A stretch of 64,000 nt of DNA from assembly GCA_035048485.1 (NCBI GenBank), contig CM068582.1:17487269-17551268 (forward strand), written 5' to 3'. The number at the start of each line of letters is the position of its first letter. Positions within the stretch are counted from its first letter, which is position 1. The notes beneath the pieces were generated by a model. That model did no database searches. It was given only the letters and a program-made list of their open reading frames with translations, and was not told the DNA's origin. Positions 1 through 12,267 of this stretch are shown here, piece by piece. Source of the DNA: Pteria penguin. Lineage: Eukaryota; Mollusca; Bivalvia; Pterioida; Pteriidae. Both the position numbers and the translations under genes were made by a program.

Positions 1-438
1 GGTCTATCATGAGTTCGTAAGTACAGTTGCTGCATGAAACACTTTTGTGTAAGTGCTGAAACTAGAAGCCTTTACAAGTGTGAAGATCGGCATCCTCATA
101 CCAGGTGCTGAAACCCCTGGGGCTGTAGTACCCTGCATCTCAGACCTTCCCACATGCCCTGAATGCAGAGTCAAAGGTTAGAGGCTACAGTTAATTCCAT
201 TATAGTGTTTTAATAAATTACTCTTCCACTGAGGCTACTGTAATCCTATTGGGCTAGTATACATGCAGATAGGAGGATAAGGAAATCTTGTTTGGAATTC
301 CAACATAGATATAGATTCTCTATTTTTTAAACAAAAATTCTCAAATTTAGCTGTTCAGCACTGGTTCAAGAAACATATTTACTACCAATTACTAATGGAA
401 ATTGTTTTATACTTTATAAATTTTTTTTTTCCATTTAG
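1..438 (+). other. Intron sequence at the left edge, upstream of the first visible NAPG exon
   Basis: No coding exon matching the NAPG N-terminus was recognised here. The stretch ends in a T-rich tract and TTTAG, the acceptor of the first visible NAPG exon, so it is read as NAPG intron. A donor-like gtaagt lies at 18-23, but the sequence before it does not translate to anything like the expected gamma-SNAP N-terminus. Confidence 0.5.
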
Positions 439-3400
439 TATGAAGACATCATTTTTTAAATGGAAACCTGATTTGGACAGTGCAGCTTCTGAGTATGGAA
501 AAGCAGGTACTTCAAACACCACAATTCAGTTTCACTTGTAAACAGCAGAATGACTGTAGTCCTAAACATATGAATGTTTACTTGAAACCAGTATATCCTA
601 CCATTCATGAGTTTAAAGAGATTAACATATGGTATTAAATATGATACATAGGTACATGCAGGGCAAAATTTAAGATTCAAAAAACTTCTGCCATGAATGC
701 TTAACATAAAAAAGTTTTGAAATTTATCTAATTGTCTGTCCATCTTTGGATAGAGCATATCATCTTATATCATTGCCACTCAGTCATTACATCCAAAGAC
801 ATGTAGTGTAAAAGGTACAGACTAAATCATATCCGAAAATGTAAATGTTGGGTTTTTTTTGTCTCATTGACCTCTTTAACAAGTGATATTGCATTTTCAA
901 AAATGCTTTTTTTGCTTATTATTTCTTAAAGGGAATCTGTCATGACTGATTTATATACAGTATTTACACATGAATGGTTTAATATAGTTTCTGTTTTTTA
1001 TTTTGTTCAGCAATATGTTTCCGTAATGCCAAGTCATTCAATGAAGCCAAAGATGCACTTATCAAAGCTGCTGAGATTCAAATCCAGATGAATGCGTATC
1101 CTTCATGATATAGTTTTTAATCTGATACACAGAGACATAACAATTAAAGAAATCTATCTGAGTGTATAAATGATTGAAAGTTGAGCTGCAAAACTGATTA
1201 AAACAAACTAACAAAAATGTTATTGTATACCATGAGAATTATGTTTGATGTCATATTATTATACCAGTTTATGAGAACTTTGACTTTTATCTATATAGTT
1301 ATACCTATAGTTTTAATCATATATGATCAAGCAAAACTGTATATATAGTGCTTCATTCTTAAAAAAGATATAACAAAATTTAATTGTCCATGTTTTAAAC
1401 AAATCCCAAATCTGTATTTAACATAATGATGTAGCTTGCAGTACTTAATGGTTTTTAAACCAATGTAACATTATTAAGCAATGGAATAGCTATACAAGAA
1501 GTGTGCACATTATTCAAATTTTCTTTCATTTAATCGATAGGTTTAGAATTAGTAAAATTGGAATGTTTCTAGTTTCAGAAAACTGCACATCTTAGAAAAG
1601 CTTATTTTGCAATTTCAATTTACCTCAATTTCAGTTTTATACCTTAACAATTAAATAGCACTTTCCATGCAGCAAAGTAAGTATTAACTCAGACACAGTT
1701 AACCAGTTTTCATAGCACATTTCTATTAAGTATGTTTATTGATACACTAGTATTAAATCAGTCATTAATAATTATTGGTGATCTGATCATTGGAGGAATG
1801 AAAGAAAGTTACTGACTCAGAGCAGGTACACCAATGAACCTTGGGAAGGTACACTGGTAGACCTTTGACAGGTACACTGGTATACCTTGGACCGACACTG
1901 ATAGACCTTGTGTAGGTACACTGGTATACCTTTGACAGGTACACAGATAGGCCTTGTGTAGGTACACTGGTAGAGCTTGGGCAGGTATATTGGTAGATCT
2001 TTGGTAGATACATTGTTATACCTTGAGCAGACACACTGGTACACCTTGTGCAGGTACACAGGTACACCTTGGACAGGCACGCTGATAGACTTTGTGTTTT
2101 TACACTGGTACAGCTTGGGCAGGTACACAGATAGATCTTGGGCAAACACACTGATAGACCTTGGGCAGGTACACTAGTATACCCAGGGCAGGTACACTGG
2201 TAGAACCTGAGCAGGTATATTGGAAGAACTTTGGCAGCTACATTGGGATATCTTGGGTAGACACACTGTTATACCTTGGGCATACTCACTGGTAGACCTT
2301 GGACAGGTACACTGGTAAATCTTGAGCTGGTACAAGGGTATAGCTTTGCCAGGTATACCGATGGACGTTGGGTAGGTGCACTGCTAAATCTGGGACAGGC
2401 ACAAGGATATAGCTTGGACAAATACAGTGTAAGAACTTGGGCAGGTACACTTACAGACTTTAGGCAGATAAAATTGGTATACTGCTGTCATGTACACTGC
2501 TAGATTTGGGCATGTTCACTGATAGACCTTGGAGAGATATAACTGGTAGACCTTGGACAGGTTCACTGGAATACCTTGGGTAGGTATATTGATAGACCTT
2601 GGCCAGTTATATTGGAAGACCTTTGGCAGGTACACTGCTAGACCTGTAGCAGGTACACTGGTATATCACTGTCAGGTATGCTGCTACACTTTTTGCATGT
2701 ACATTGGTATACCACTGTCAGATATGCAGGTAAACAGGTAGACCTTGCTACTTGCCTAATCAGGATTCAAACCAAGCCTTGATGATGGACATTTGTGAGT
2801 GAAATTTGCTGCATTCTCATCAAGGTGTATATTTCCTTCATTCTGGTTTGATATAAAAATTGACAAATGAAGAAGGGAAAAAAATATAAGCAACCACATT
2901 TTAGACTAGATACAACTAAAATATTTATATTATCAGGTCCTATGAGCAAGCAGGCCTTCTATGTAAGGAATATAAGGAGATAGAGGGCTGTGTGAATCTA
3001 CTTGAGAGAGCAGCAGATTTATTCCATCAGAACGGTACACCAGACACTGCCTCTCTTACTCTTGATAAAGCTGCTAGGTAAGTTGACACTTGGTACATTG
3101 AATTCTGCTTTTGTAACTCTTGATAAAGTTGGTAAGTAAGTCAGATAATGGTACAGCAGATAAAGCTTCCCTTACTCCTGATAAAAGTCCTTAGTATGTA
3201 AATAATTGATACATCAGAAACTGCTATTTTTCTCTCTCAGTAAAATTGCTAAGTAAATCAGCTAATGGTACATCAGATACCACTTCTCTTACTATTGACA
3301 AAAAGTACAAAGAATGTCGCCAAATAGTACATCAGTTTACACTTTTCTTATTGTTGATATGAAGTATTAAGACTAATTCATAAAGCGTACTGCAACAGGT

Positions 3401-6400
3401 TTAGTAAACCTGGATTTATTCATCAATTACAAACATTAAATGTAGATTTGCTTTTGGACTAATGATTTCCAAAGCTATGTTTCATTACCTTATTTAGGTA
3501 TTTATGTTGATCCAGTACACACCTTTGTATATGTCACTTTTCTTATTCTTTTAGAGCCATAGAAATGGATTATCCTCTCAAGGCTTCACAATTGTATCAG
3601 AAAGCATGCGACATATCTGAGGTAAATAAATAGCATTTTGTAAAGGGGAAATGATTTGCCAGTTGTAAAACTTAACAATTAAAGCAATAGATAAATATTT
3701 AGGGGGCAGACTTGGTGTAGTTGGTGCAGCTCAAGAGGATCATGGTTCAAAGCCCTGAATTTGTCACAAAGATGAAGATACTGGTAATTTTCTGTACCAA
3801 TATCGTAATGGGACTGATAGATTATTGAATGGGATGTAAAGTGTAAAACCTACTAATACCAAACTAAACAATGTATTTGGATGTAATATATTTTGAAAAA
3901 AAGATAATAATCCATGTATATGTAGATACCTATAGATTTATGCAAGTAATTTATTTTTCATAAGAGTAAACCCTCTGAATGCCCAAATATTTGATTAATT
4001 TTGCAGTGTAGAGGTTGGACGTTTTTATGTCTTAATTGGCAAGGAATAGCCAACATCTGATGCATGATGTGACCTTAAAAGTTGTTCAATTTTCACAGAG
4101 AAAAGTTGGAGAATATATTTTGATCAGAATCAATTTTTTTTTAACATTTAGAATGATTTTGTATAATTAAGAGTCTGAAAAGCCAATAAAAATATAGCTT
4201 ATACTGATTTAGTAGGTTCAAGAATAGAATATTGAAGATTTTAACTATGTACAGAAACTGTGCTTTGAAAATGTTCTTGATGAATGACCACTGGTTTTCA
4301 AGTTGAACAGAATTTCAAGACAGACTTGTACTTAGTGGATTTTTCCTTTTTTCTGACAATGTTACAAAAGAGAAGTGTAATTCAATAAAAGAGACCAACT
4401 TGTCAATTTTATAAAATTAAATACTAAAAGATCAAATAGAAAAGTAAATATATAACAATTGAAATATGTTTTTCAATGAATTGGAAGATCAGTGTTGAAC
4501 ATTTTTTGTATAAAGTGTACATAATGCAAAATTGAAACAAGGGGGAAAAATGTAGGGGTGGCTTTGTACCAGAATATGCAATCAACACACAGAACATGTA
4601 CACTATAGAGCATGTTATCTATTATAGACATTGAGCTCTTGTTGATATTGCAGTGGATGAAAAAAGGTACAATGGTATTGTTTTTAGTATTTAAGATGGT
4701 AATTAGTGCATACAAAGAGAGACAAAGGTATATAACCATCGTAAATGTGTATTTACAAGTGATGGTAAATACAGAAAAGGTGATCCCAGAATATGTTATG
4801 TATTCTTCTGACGTGTATAAACACCATGTGTTAGATCACCTCACAGCCACTAAATAATGGGGTGCATTTACTCTACTACTTGCATATAAGCGAAATGCAG
4901 TTGATATCTAGATATTGTTATTTATTTTATACCACAGGTGTATCTTTTTTTTTATTTTTGCAAGTGTGCTATTATTTCAGTTGGAAGATAAATCTCGTCA
5001 ATGTGCGGAGTTCTCTGGAAAAGCTGGTCGATTACTTATTAAAGCCGGAAAGTGAGTAGTAATCACAGTAACTGTAGGACCTATAGATTTTAAAATAAAT
5101 TCATTTGTTTATTATAACAAAACTCTGTTTCTCATTTCTAATGATAGAGGAAATGATGCATCAGTAATTGTCAACACAAGAAACTACATGTCAATTAAAT
5201 CGACTACAAACAGATTTTGTATTTTTAAGAAGTACTTACCGTTTTTATACAATTTTTGTACATAAATTTTTGCACCATACATGCTTGCTTAAGAAACACA
5301 ATTTTCATGGGTTTGCTCGTGTCTGATGTTTTATTTCGACTATCATTGTATATCAGCACACTGTATATGTTGAAAATATATGAGGGTGACCAATGTAAAT
5401 TCATGGAGAACCATCAAGAAAACCCACTTTAGCAAATACACTGGCAGACTCCACTTGCCCTTTCTGGATTTGAAGCTTAACTTGACAAGATTGAGTTTCA
5501 GTGCAGTACTTACATATAATCCCCTCACCCACTCCTTCAGCAACCAGGGTCCAGCGCCATAAAATGAGAAAATACTGAAGTCTTCTGTTCAACAATGAAT
5601 CAATAACTGGGATTTAGATTTTATTGAGTTTTATTCTATCGATAAATAGAATTAAACCATTCAGCATGACAAGTATTTTCTCATTTTTTTGGCACTGGAA
5701 CCAGAACTCAGCTCCCTATGTATATAATGCATCAAAAATATTCCACAGTATGCAGTTGTCAAATTTTACTTTTGGCACAGTATCACTACTGATTTCTTGG
5801 AGGATATGACGAAGCTTATCGTTACTGATTTCTTGGTAGATATGACGAAGCTTTACAAACCTTGATGAAGGAGTTGGAATTCCACCAGGCTACACAGAAC
5901 TATGCTATGATCAATAGACTTATAGTAGGCATTGTATTGGTGCACTTACATTCCGAAGACCCAGTAGGAGCAGAAAGGTTCTACCAAAACATGATCAGGT
6001 ATATGTCTGCTTAATCTTTTTTTTTGTTTTTGACTATTATTTTTTCTATAGAAGGTAGTAAAAGACTTGTTGCTTTTCGCTGGCATGTGAAGTTTTGTCC
6101 TTGGAATGCACTGCTAGGTCTTTTACTTGCATGTAGCAGAATGACAGAAAAATTATTTAAATTAATATCTGTTTTATGTTTGACATGTCATTGTACAAAG
6201 TTTCCTTAATTTGTCATTAAATTAAGAGTATTTAACTAAAATTAGTTCAAACATTTATTCTACTATATATTTATCAGCCTCTCTCATGGCCCATTGATAT
6301 TCCTTATAAACCTCAGAATTCATTTGAATTTTTCTCAGACTTGACAAACGAAATTATTTCTGACCACTGAGTCATTCTCAAGTGAAGCAAACTACCCCTT

Positions 6401-7853
6401 ATTAAGTGGAAATAGGTTCTGAAAATCCCCTTTGCCATTGCCAACATGTGCAACTTACCTTCAAATAGAATTAATAGAAAGTTTTCAAAAATCTCCAAAA
6501 CAATTTCATGTTGAATATGATCATGTACCCAAAACTGTTCCCGATAGTGACTGTGAATTGCATTACAAATAATAGGATAAGTTTACAAGTGTCCCTGGTC
6601 ATTATATATGAATTGAAACTATGACATGTGTTTCAGAGTATTTATTGGGAATTTACATATATGTATTTGTTTCCAAAACTTTATTATACAAAGATGAATT
6701 TTCATTGTAATTTTATAGATGAAAAATCACATGACAAGTCAAACATATCATAAAAGCCAAACAAACTCATTTATAACACTGTATAATCATTGCTTTTCTC
6801 TTTCTGTAATAATTATATCATAACCCTCTTTCCCTATAAGTTTGTTATCAAGGTATTCAGATCATTCAGAGTACATGTGTATCTTTTAGTTATTTCTCAT
6901 AAAATTTTCTTGTCATTGTAGCAATGACATATTCTTTGTACATTTATTTACATGAATGTATCTTTCCAATAATAAATGATTTAAATTGCTGTTTGAGTAC
7001 AATCACATTGTTTCAGTTCTATGGGTGGGACTTTAGAAGGCACTGAAGAATCTGGTATAGTGAGTGAATTGTTACTTGCATATAATGATGGAGATGAAGA
7101 AATGGCCAGACAGGTTCTCAACAGACCATATGTAAAATACATGGACAACTGTGTAAGTAAATCAAGAGGCTTAAATAGGTTTAAGCACTTCCTTGCATAA
7201 CAAATGTTTGAATTGCAATACTTAAGTTCTATTAAATTATTCCAAGAATGTTTTCTTTATTAATCAATGAGTAACAGTGGTTATTAGTAAAAATTGAATA
7301 CCAGCAAAATGAAACCAAAAAGTTTGACCCAGTTCTCCATATCCTTGTAAGCTAAGCAGAACAAAGTCAGCTTCAATGCTTTTAATGTCACTCTAAACTA
7401 ATAGCAGGAACATTTTAGTTAATCGATGATGTTTCATTTTAATGTATTTGTTTAACACTTGGATTGTTCTATTTAATTGGTGGCAGCCATTGTGTAGTAG
7501 TAGAGGAAACCAAAGCACCATAAAGAAACCAAGTACACTGGCAGACCTTTCCACTTGCCAGTTACAGAATGTAACATTTTGTACACTGAACTTATATCAA
7601 AAACTTCGAGGAAGTCCAGCAGAGAAATCACCATCATGTGTAGTACTTCTGTATGAAATGAGATTTTGAGTCAATGCTTCTCTTAACTATTTTCTAGTAT
7701 GCAAAAATCGCACAAAGGCTAGAGATTCCAGGAGGAGTGGGAGGAAGAGGAGGAAAAGGTGACGGAGGTATACCAACAGTACCAATAGAGGAATTAACAT
7801 CGGATGTTTCTTCAAAAGCACAGATAGATGATGATGATGAAGGCTTGCTCTAA
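439..7853 (+). CDS. NAPG: Gamma-soluble NSF attachment protein (gamma-SNAP), 5'-partial, nine exons
   Basis: Gamma-SNAP is a peripheral cytosolic adaptor of the SNAP family that works with NSF in SNARE disassembly and membrane fusion. Exons read: 439-506, 1011-1095, 1659-1676, 2937-3077, 3555-3621, 4981-5051, 5840-5998, 7017-7152, 7698-7853 (TAA). All introns are GT..AG and phases agree throughout. About 299 residues are visible against roughly 312 in vertebrates, so only some 20 N-terminal residues are missing. Recognisable blocks are FFKWKPDLDSAASEYGKA near the start, NGTPDTASLTLDKAA in the middle and YVKYMDNCYAKIAQRLEIPG near the end, all close to vertebrate gamma-SNAP rather than alpha or beta. 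The chain is the usual run of TPR-like helical hairpins with a Gly-rich then acidic tail ending DDDDEGLL. Introns hold a 23-bp minisatellite, a degenerate array copied from an exon end, and a MITE. It converges on DTNBP1. Confidence 0.93.
1659..1676 (+). CDS. NAPG: 18-nt microexon of NAPG
   Basis: Between acceptor TTAAATAG and donor GTAAGT lies CACTTTCCATGCAGCAAA. Joined to the preceding exon (ending in phase 2, GC) and the following one (starting G TCC TAT GAG) it gives A-T-F-H-A-A-K-S-Y-E-Q-A-G. This aligns with the ALFHAAKAYEQAG stretch of vertebrate gamma-SNAP. Without it those residues would be missing. The phase fit on both sides and the conserved F-H-A-A-K make it convincing despite its length. 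Confidence 0.88.
1824..2745. repeat. 23-bp minisatellite, about 40 degenerate copies
   Basis: The unit begins GGTACACTGGTAGACCTTGG and is 23 bp long. Copies differ at several sites and drift in length towards the right end. It lies in the NAPG intron between the 18-nt microexon and the next exon. Reading frames of 60-128 codons on both strands are by-products of the repeat. Confidence 0.9.
3034..3340 (+). repeat. Degenerate tandem copies of a NAPG exon 3' end and its donor site
   Basis: The last ~45 nt of the exon ending at 3077 (from GGTACACCAGACACTGCCTC to its gtaagt donor) recur three to four times in the next ~270 bp. Each copy keeps a GGTACA-type start, a CTTACTCTTGATAAA-type core and often a gtaagt-like end. 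Copies are clearly diverged. They are intronic by reading frame. Confidence 0.7.
3700..3880 (+). mobile_element. Degenerate tRNA-derived SINE
   Basis: The start GGCAGACTTGGTGTAGTTGG resembles the A-box region of the SINEs at 39103 and 49621. ATGGTTCAAAGCC is a decayed B box. It ends near GTAAAACCTACTAATACCAA, like the conserved SINE tail. No target duplication was found. Confidence 0.5.
5548..5702. mobile_element. MITE with ~30-bp inverted ends (same family as 51560-51780)
   Basis: The left end GGTCCAGCGCCATAAAATGA is mirrored at the right by sequence reading GGTTCCAGTGCC on the other strand. Both arms continue into AATGAGAAAATACT. The middle (CAATAACTGGGATTTAGATT region) is the reverse complement of the middle of 51560-51780. 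It lies in a NAPG intron. Confidence 0.75.
5787..5858 (+). repeat. 36-bp tandem duplication across a NAPG splice acceptor
   Basis: Two 36-bp copies start TACTGATTTCTTGG. The right copy continues TAGATATGACGAAGCTT and its TAG at 5837-5839 is the acceptor for the exon at 5840. The left copy reads GAGGATATGACGAAGCTT, so the acceptor has changed to GAG. The duplication therefore spans intron end and exon start. Confidence 0.75.
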
Positions 7854-8336
7854 GGAGAGAATATTGTGACTATTTATAGGGATGATGCAATAGTCTTACA
7901 TGTAGACATATTTGACAGGCTGTGTTAGTGAATGTGATTGTGATGTAGGATTCATTTCAAAGAATTGCATTTAATTTCTATATATGAAATTGATGGCGAG
8001 TCAGAGGAATAGGAAACCATTAATTTTAACCCTAACTCTGTCTTTTCTACAATTCCTGTATACTTAATCGTATTTTGAGTGATATGTTATTGTAATTTAC
8101 TGATGTATTCCACGTCTAGATCTTCTCTGTTGAACAATTGTCATTAGCTAAGTATCTGAGTTTTTGTATTGAAGTCAAAACTTTTACTTACTGAGGAATC
8201 ACCACTGTTACATTTGGTAAAATCAATTGTCTGAATAATTGTACATTTTGCATGTATGAATATCTTCTTTTTTCATCTTCCCAGTTTAAAATAATCAGAT
8301 GAAGTTTGATTTCTTTTCCTTGTTCCCTCTGAGATC

Positions 8337-8850
8337 AAGGGCATATTGTTCTTTTCCCCTTTGTCTGTTTGTCTGTCTGTTGTCAACTTAAACCTTTGCC
8401 GTAACTTTTGAACAGTGAGAGATAAAGAATTCATATATAGCATGTATACTCCACAAATAAAGCTTTTTCAAATTACACCAAGGTCATTGATCTGGTGACC
8501 GCGACTTTTGCCCTATATTTCAAAAACTTTAACATTGGTTATAAGTTATGAATCTTTAAAGGTAGGGCTTTTGTATTTCACATACATATTCCTTGTGAGA
8601 TGGCCTTTCCATCACTACAGTTATTTTCTACCTTGTTACCTTGCCCATAACCTTTGACCTACATTTCAAAAACTTTCACATTACGGCATTAGTTATAACT
8701 TTTGAATCCTAAGAGATAGGGCTTTTATTTCTCACATGCATATTCCTATGGGTTGGGGTGTAATCCAGATATAAAACATAGGAAAATATGCCTTATTTGT
8801 ACTTTGTTACAGACGGGGCATTCATGTTTCACAGCTTTGGGGTTTTTTTT
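8337..8850 (+). repeat. Dispersed 'ATAACTTTTGAA' repeat
   Basis: It starts with GGGCATATTGTTCTTTTCCC and a TGTCTGT-rich tract. It then has repeated modules of about 130 bp built around TAACTTTTGAA, GGTAGGGCTTT and CATATTCCTTGTG. It ends near GGGGCATTCATGTTTCACAG. Relatives lie at 40795-41192, 53115-53575, 59841-60091 and, inverted, 63642-63894. No coding capacity is seen. Confidence 0.75.
8456..8461 (+). terminator. Possible NAPG poly(A) signal AATAAA
   Basis: It is the first clear AATAAA found after the NAPG stop, about 600 nt downstream. It lies inside the dispersed repeat, so an earlier variant signal may be used instead. Confidence 0.3.
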
Positions 8851-9494
8851 GTGCTTTTATATATTAAATAGAGGAGAAAAATTGCTGATGTTATATTTTC
8901 TTCAAACAGCTGTGACCAATTATGTAATTCATTATTGGAATAGACATTAAAGTAATGTAAAAACAAATATTGTCTTGGGGAAATTCTTATTTAACAATAC
9001 CTGTTCGTCTCTCAGGGTATCTTGTGTGTGCATGTACCTGTACATGGGAAATGCTTTGTTAGCAGTAATGAAGCATACATTGGTATTCTGTATCTTGTTT
9101 GACGCTCTGAATACAGGAATCCAATTCAAGACAAGTCACTTTTACAATACAATTAGTGGATATCATACTTAAGCAAGTCCACTTACATGTATGATCACTT
9201 GATACCAGTGACACTTCGGGTACAAGTGCAAGATTTAGGAGAACCATTTGTGCAGATAGTGAGGACAAAACGCTTTAAACTAGCATTTTCATAGATTCAG
9301 ATGTAAATAAATTGATGCTTTTGTATATCCCTTCATACAGATCATCTTGACCATTTGGGATACATACAGAGCATTTTGAATTGTAAAAAATGAGTCTTAA
9401 ACTTACCAACTAGTAATGAATAACAAGAGACACAAGTGGGCATATATTACTCATGTGAGTGCAAAGTATTACAATGTTCTTTTATGAGATTATC

Positions 9495-9777
9495 AAGCTG
9501 GTGTGGCCTAGTGGATAAGGTGCTGGGCTTGTGATAGAGAGGTCCCAGGTTTGACTCCGGCCTTGGGCACACTGATGTTCTGTCTTTTGCATGAGACAGT
9601 AAAATCTGAGGTCCTGTGTCATGGTAGGCATGGCACGTAAAAGATCCCTCACTGCTTCGGGTCGGTCCGTTGCAAAGGTCTCAATTTGTATGCAATGCAT
9701 CCGGCAGATGAGTTCACCATATACATGTTTGTGAAATAATCGTGGAGTGACGTAAAACTATAATCAGTCAATGAATC
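9495..9777 (+). mobile_element. tRNA-derived SINE, full length, 13-bp target duplication
   Basis: The 283-bp insertion is flanked by the exact 13-bp direct repeat TTATGAGATTATC (9482-9494 and 9778-9790). The head has an A-box-like TGGCCTAGTGGATAAGGTG and a B-box-like GGTTTGACTCC. The body contains AAAGATCCCTCACTGCTTCG and the tail GTGACGTAAAACTATAATCA, both shared with other SINE copies in the window. Confidence 0.9.
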
Positions 9778-10298
9778 TTATGAGATTATCCTTTTTCAGA
9801 AATTTAATTCAGATTTGAACCAGTATCATTGTTACATCATTCTAAAACTCTCATATTTATATAAGTTGCTCATTCTTAATAATTGTATAATCCATTTAAA
9901 ACTTCTTTGCATAAGCTGGTACCTCTCTCAACCTATTTTGCTACACCGTGGACCAACCCCTGGACAGATTCAGCTAAAAGACCAACAGTATTTCATTCAT
10001 GCTTTTTGGCTGGGATTACAAAGCAATTCCCGTCTATATACTGTTGATGCCTGTCTGTCTGTTTGTCTGGCTACATTTTGGTTAAGGTTTCTGGTTGAAG
10101 CAAAATCTCAGCAACTAAGAGGAACATAAACACAATACTTCACACATAGGTTCCCTATGACAATAGCTTTCAAATTATGCCATGACTTTTGACCAAGTGA
10201 TCTTGAGCTTGGATTTTGACCTACTTTTAGTAAACTTTAGCTGTATCTTTTGAATCAATAGAGATAGGGCTTTGATACTTCACACATGCTGGTAGGTT

Positions 10299-10366
10299 TG
10301 TTACAACCCGTTTTGCAGTAAAACCTGTTTTGCAAAATTGGTTTTATTGCAAAATGGGTTGTTACA
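10299..10366. mobile_element. 68-bp hairpin element
   Basis: Two 27-nt arms (TGTTACAACCCGTTTTGCAG... and ...AAAATGGGTTGTTACA) pair with three mismatches around a 14-nt loop. It is either a very short MITE or an end fragment of one. Confidence 0.7.
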
Positions 10367-10627
10367 TGACGAATGCTTTCAATTGATACCATGACTTTTG
10401 ACCTTGACCTTGTTTTGAATTTGCTTTGCAATCTGGTCATACTGTTTTTAGCGGTTTCTTGTTTTTTTAAGTTTTTATCAGAGTCCTTGTATTTGTTTGG
10501 AAGAAAAAAAAATCCATCAAATTGAAACAATCTTCTTGTTAAAATATTCAATTTGCAACCTACCTTGAGAAATCTAAGAAAGTATCTGAAAATGAAAGAA
10601 GGTTAAAATCCTGCCAGAAGGGAAGTC

Positions 10628-10904
10628 CATGATATAAATAACCAGAAACACTCGCATTCTACGAATTGTCTGCCACCTGGACTTTTTCAGGTAGTTTAAT
10701 GGTAAGCTAAAATTATCTAAGTGCAATTCATGTTAGCTAGCAGAAAGATGGAGTATTAATCAAATCATTTGTACTCAATCTTTCCGCTCTTTAACATGAA
10801 TATTGCACTTTCATTGATAATTTTAGTTTACCATTAAACCACTTGAGAAAGGCCAGGTGAACAAAAATATGTGAAATGTGAGCGTGTTTCTATTATTTAT
10901 ACCT
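10628..10904. mobile_element. Fold-back element with ~125-bp imperfect arms
   Basis: The left arm contains AACCAGAAACACTCGCATTC, CACCTGGAC and TAGTTTAATGGTAAGCTAAA. The right arm carries their complements in reverse order. Almost the whole 277 bp can fold into one long hairpin, as in a fold-back MITE. No target duplication was established. Confidence 0.8.
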
Positions 10905-12267
10905 GAAAATAAAAAAAATGACCAAAAATCCTCATTTTGGAATGGAACAATCTATGCAGCTGATCTGAAACAGAAGTTTGCCAAAAGAAGGTACCCTCTT
11001 TGGACTAGCTTAAAAACAATGAGACTGTTATGGGATTTGAATACTTCATCCCTATTAAGTTTTATAAAAACCATGCAGCTGTTCTGAAGAGGTTGAAAAA
11101 GTGAAAAATATTAAGGACAATGATGGATGGACTGATGGCATACTTGGACCTTTTGCTCAGGTTAGCGAAAAAGTAAGGATGATCAAAAGTACCAACTTGG
11201 AAATGCTTATCTTGTGAATGGACAGATTATTAAATAGCATGCAGCAGCATTTTTGTTACAAGAGAATAAAAGGACCTTAGCAGTCACCTGAGGAAGTTGG
11301 TCTTTCAGAGAAGAAATTCTTATGAGCTTTTTATCCCACGTCTAAAATCTGCCAAATAACAACTTTTAGGGAATCATCAGGACCCTATCAATAAAGCAGT
11401 TCTAAAAATTCTGCTATATCTGTATCACTACATATTATGTTGAATTGAAAATAATTAATGCTCTCTGAGCAAAAACCATATTCACGACATTGGAGGACAT
11501 GGTATTTCATCATCATCTTTCATCACTGAAATACCGAAAAGACATTCTAAGAGAAATGAAAATGAATTAAAATATAATTAAACACTATATAATGTTTATG
11601 ATTTCAAAATGTACTGTTAAGTAGGATGAAAAACTTTACTCCTCAAAACTGTGCTCTGATCCTGTATGTGTATCCATTTCAGTAGGATTTATATCATAGC
11701 ACTTTCTTTTGTATACCAATATATGACCGCTAATAGAATTGTGTTCACAGACAAAGGATGAGAGTGATGTATCTGACTAATACCTCTACAGTCAGCATAT
11801 TGCAATAAACTGTAGTTGCACCGACATGAATATTTGCATAGTACATGGAATTCCACAGTTGCATCAAATGAAGGCACTATTATTCATGACCTAGAAGATG
11901 AATTCAGCATGTTTGGACCATTCGGGTGACCTTAACAAGGCCATGGTGCACTAATTTAGGTAATATACAATACCTGTGTCAAGAATTCATCTTTGAAATA
12001 TGACTATGTATGCATGACCTCGGGTATTGGTGATTTAAATACTAGTGTCATATACAAGATTTCTGCAATATATGATGATCATAAACCATTAATTTGGTAA
12101 AAAGTTATGAAGTTTTTTTGATGTTTAAGGGATTATTTTTCAATGATCTTGATCTCTGAGCTTGGGTGACCGCAATTTCATAGCTAAGGTCACAGGTAAC
12201 ATTTCTGTAAGGAATGGTTTAATTAATTCCATGAAACAAATAAAAATACATGAGACTGGATGGACCA

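Noticed and set aside
1765..2741. Cys/Tyr-rich frames on both strands
   Set aside because: Translation of the 23-bp minisatellite; the two strands give equally long frames.
9495..9560. Possible tRNA gene (A and B boxes)
   Set aside because: No paired acceptor stem or anticodon arm of normal spacing could be drawn, and the segment is the head of a SINE with a target duplication. Same for 39103, 43914, 49621 and 58840.
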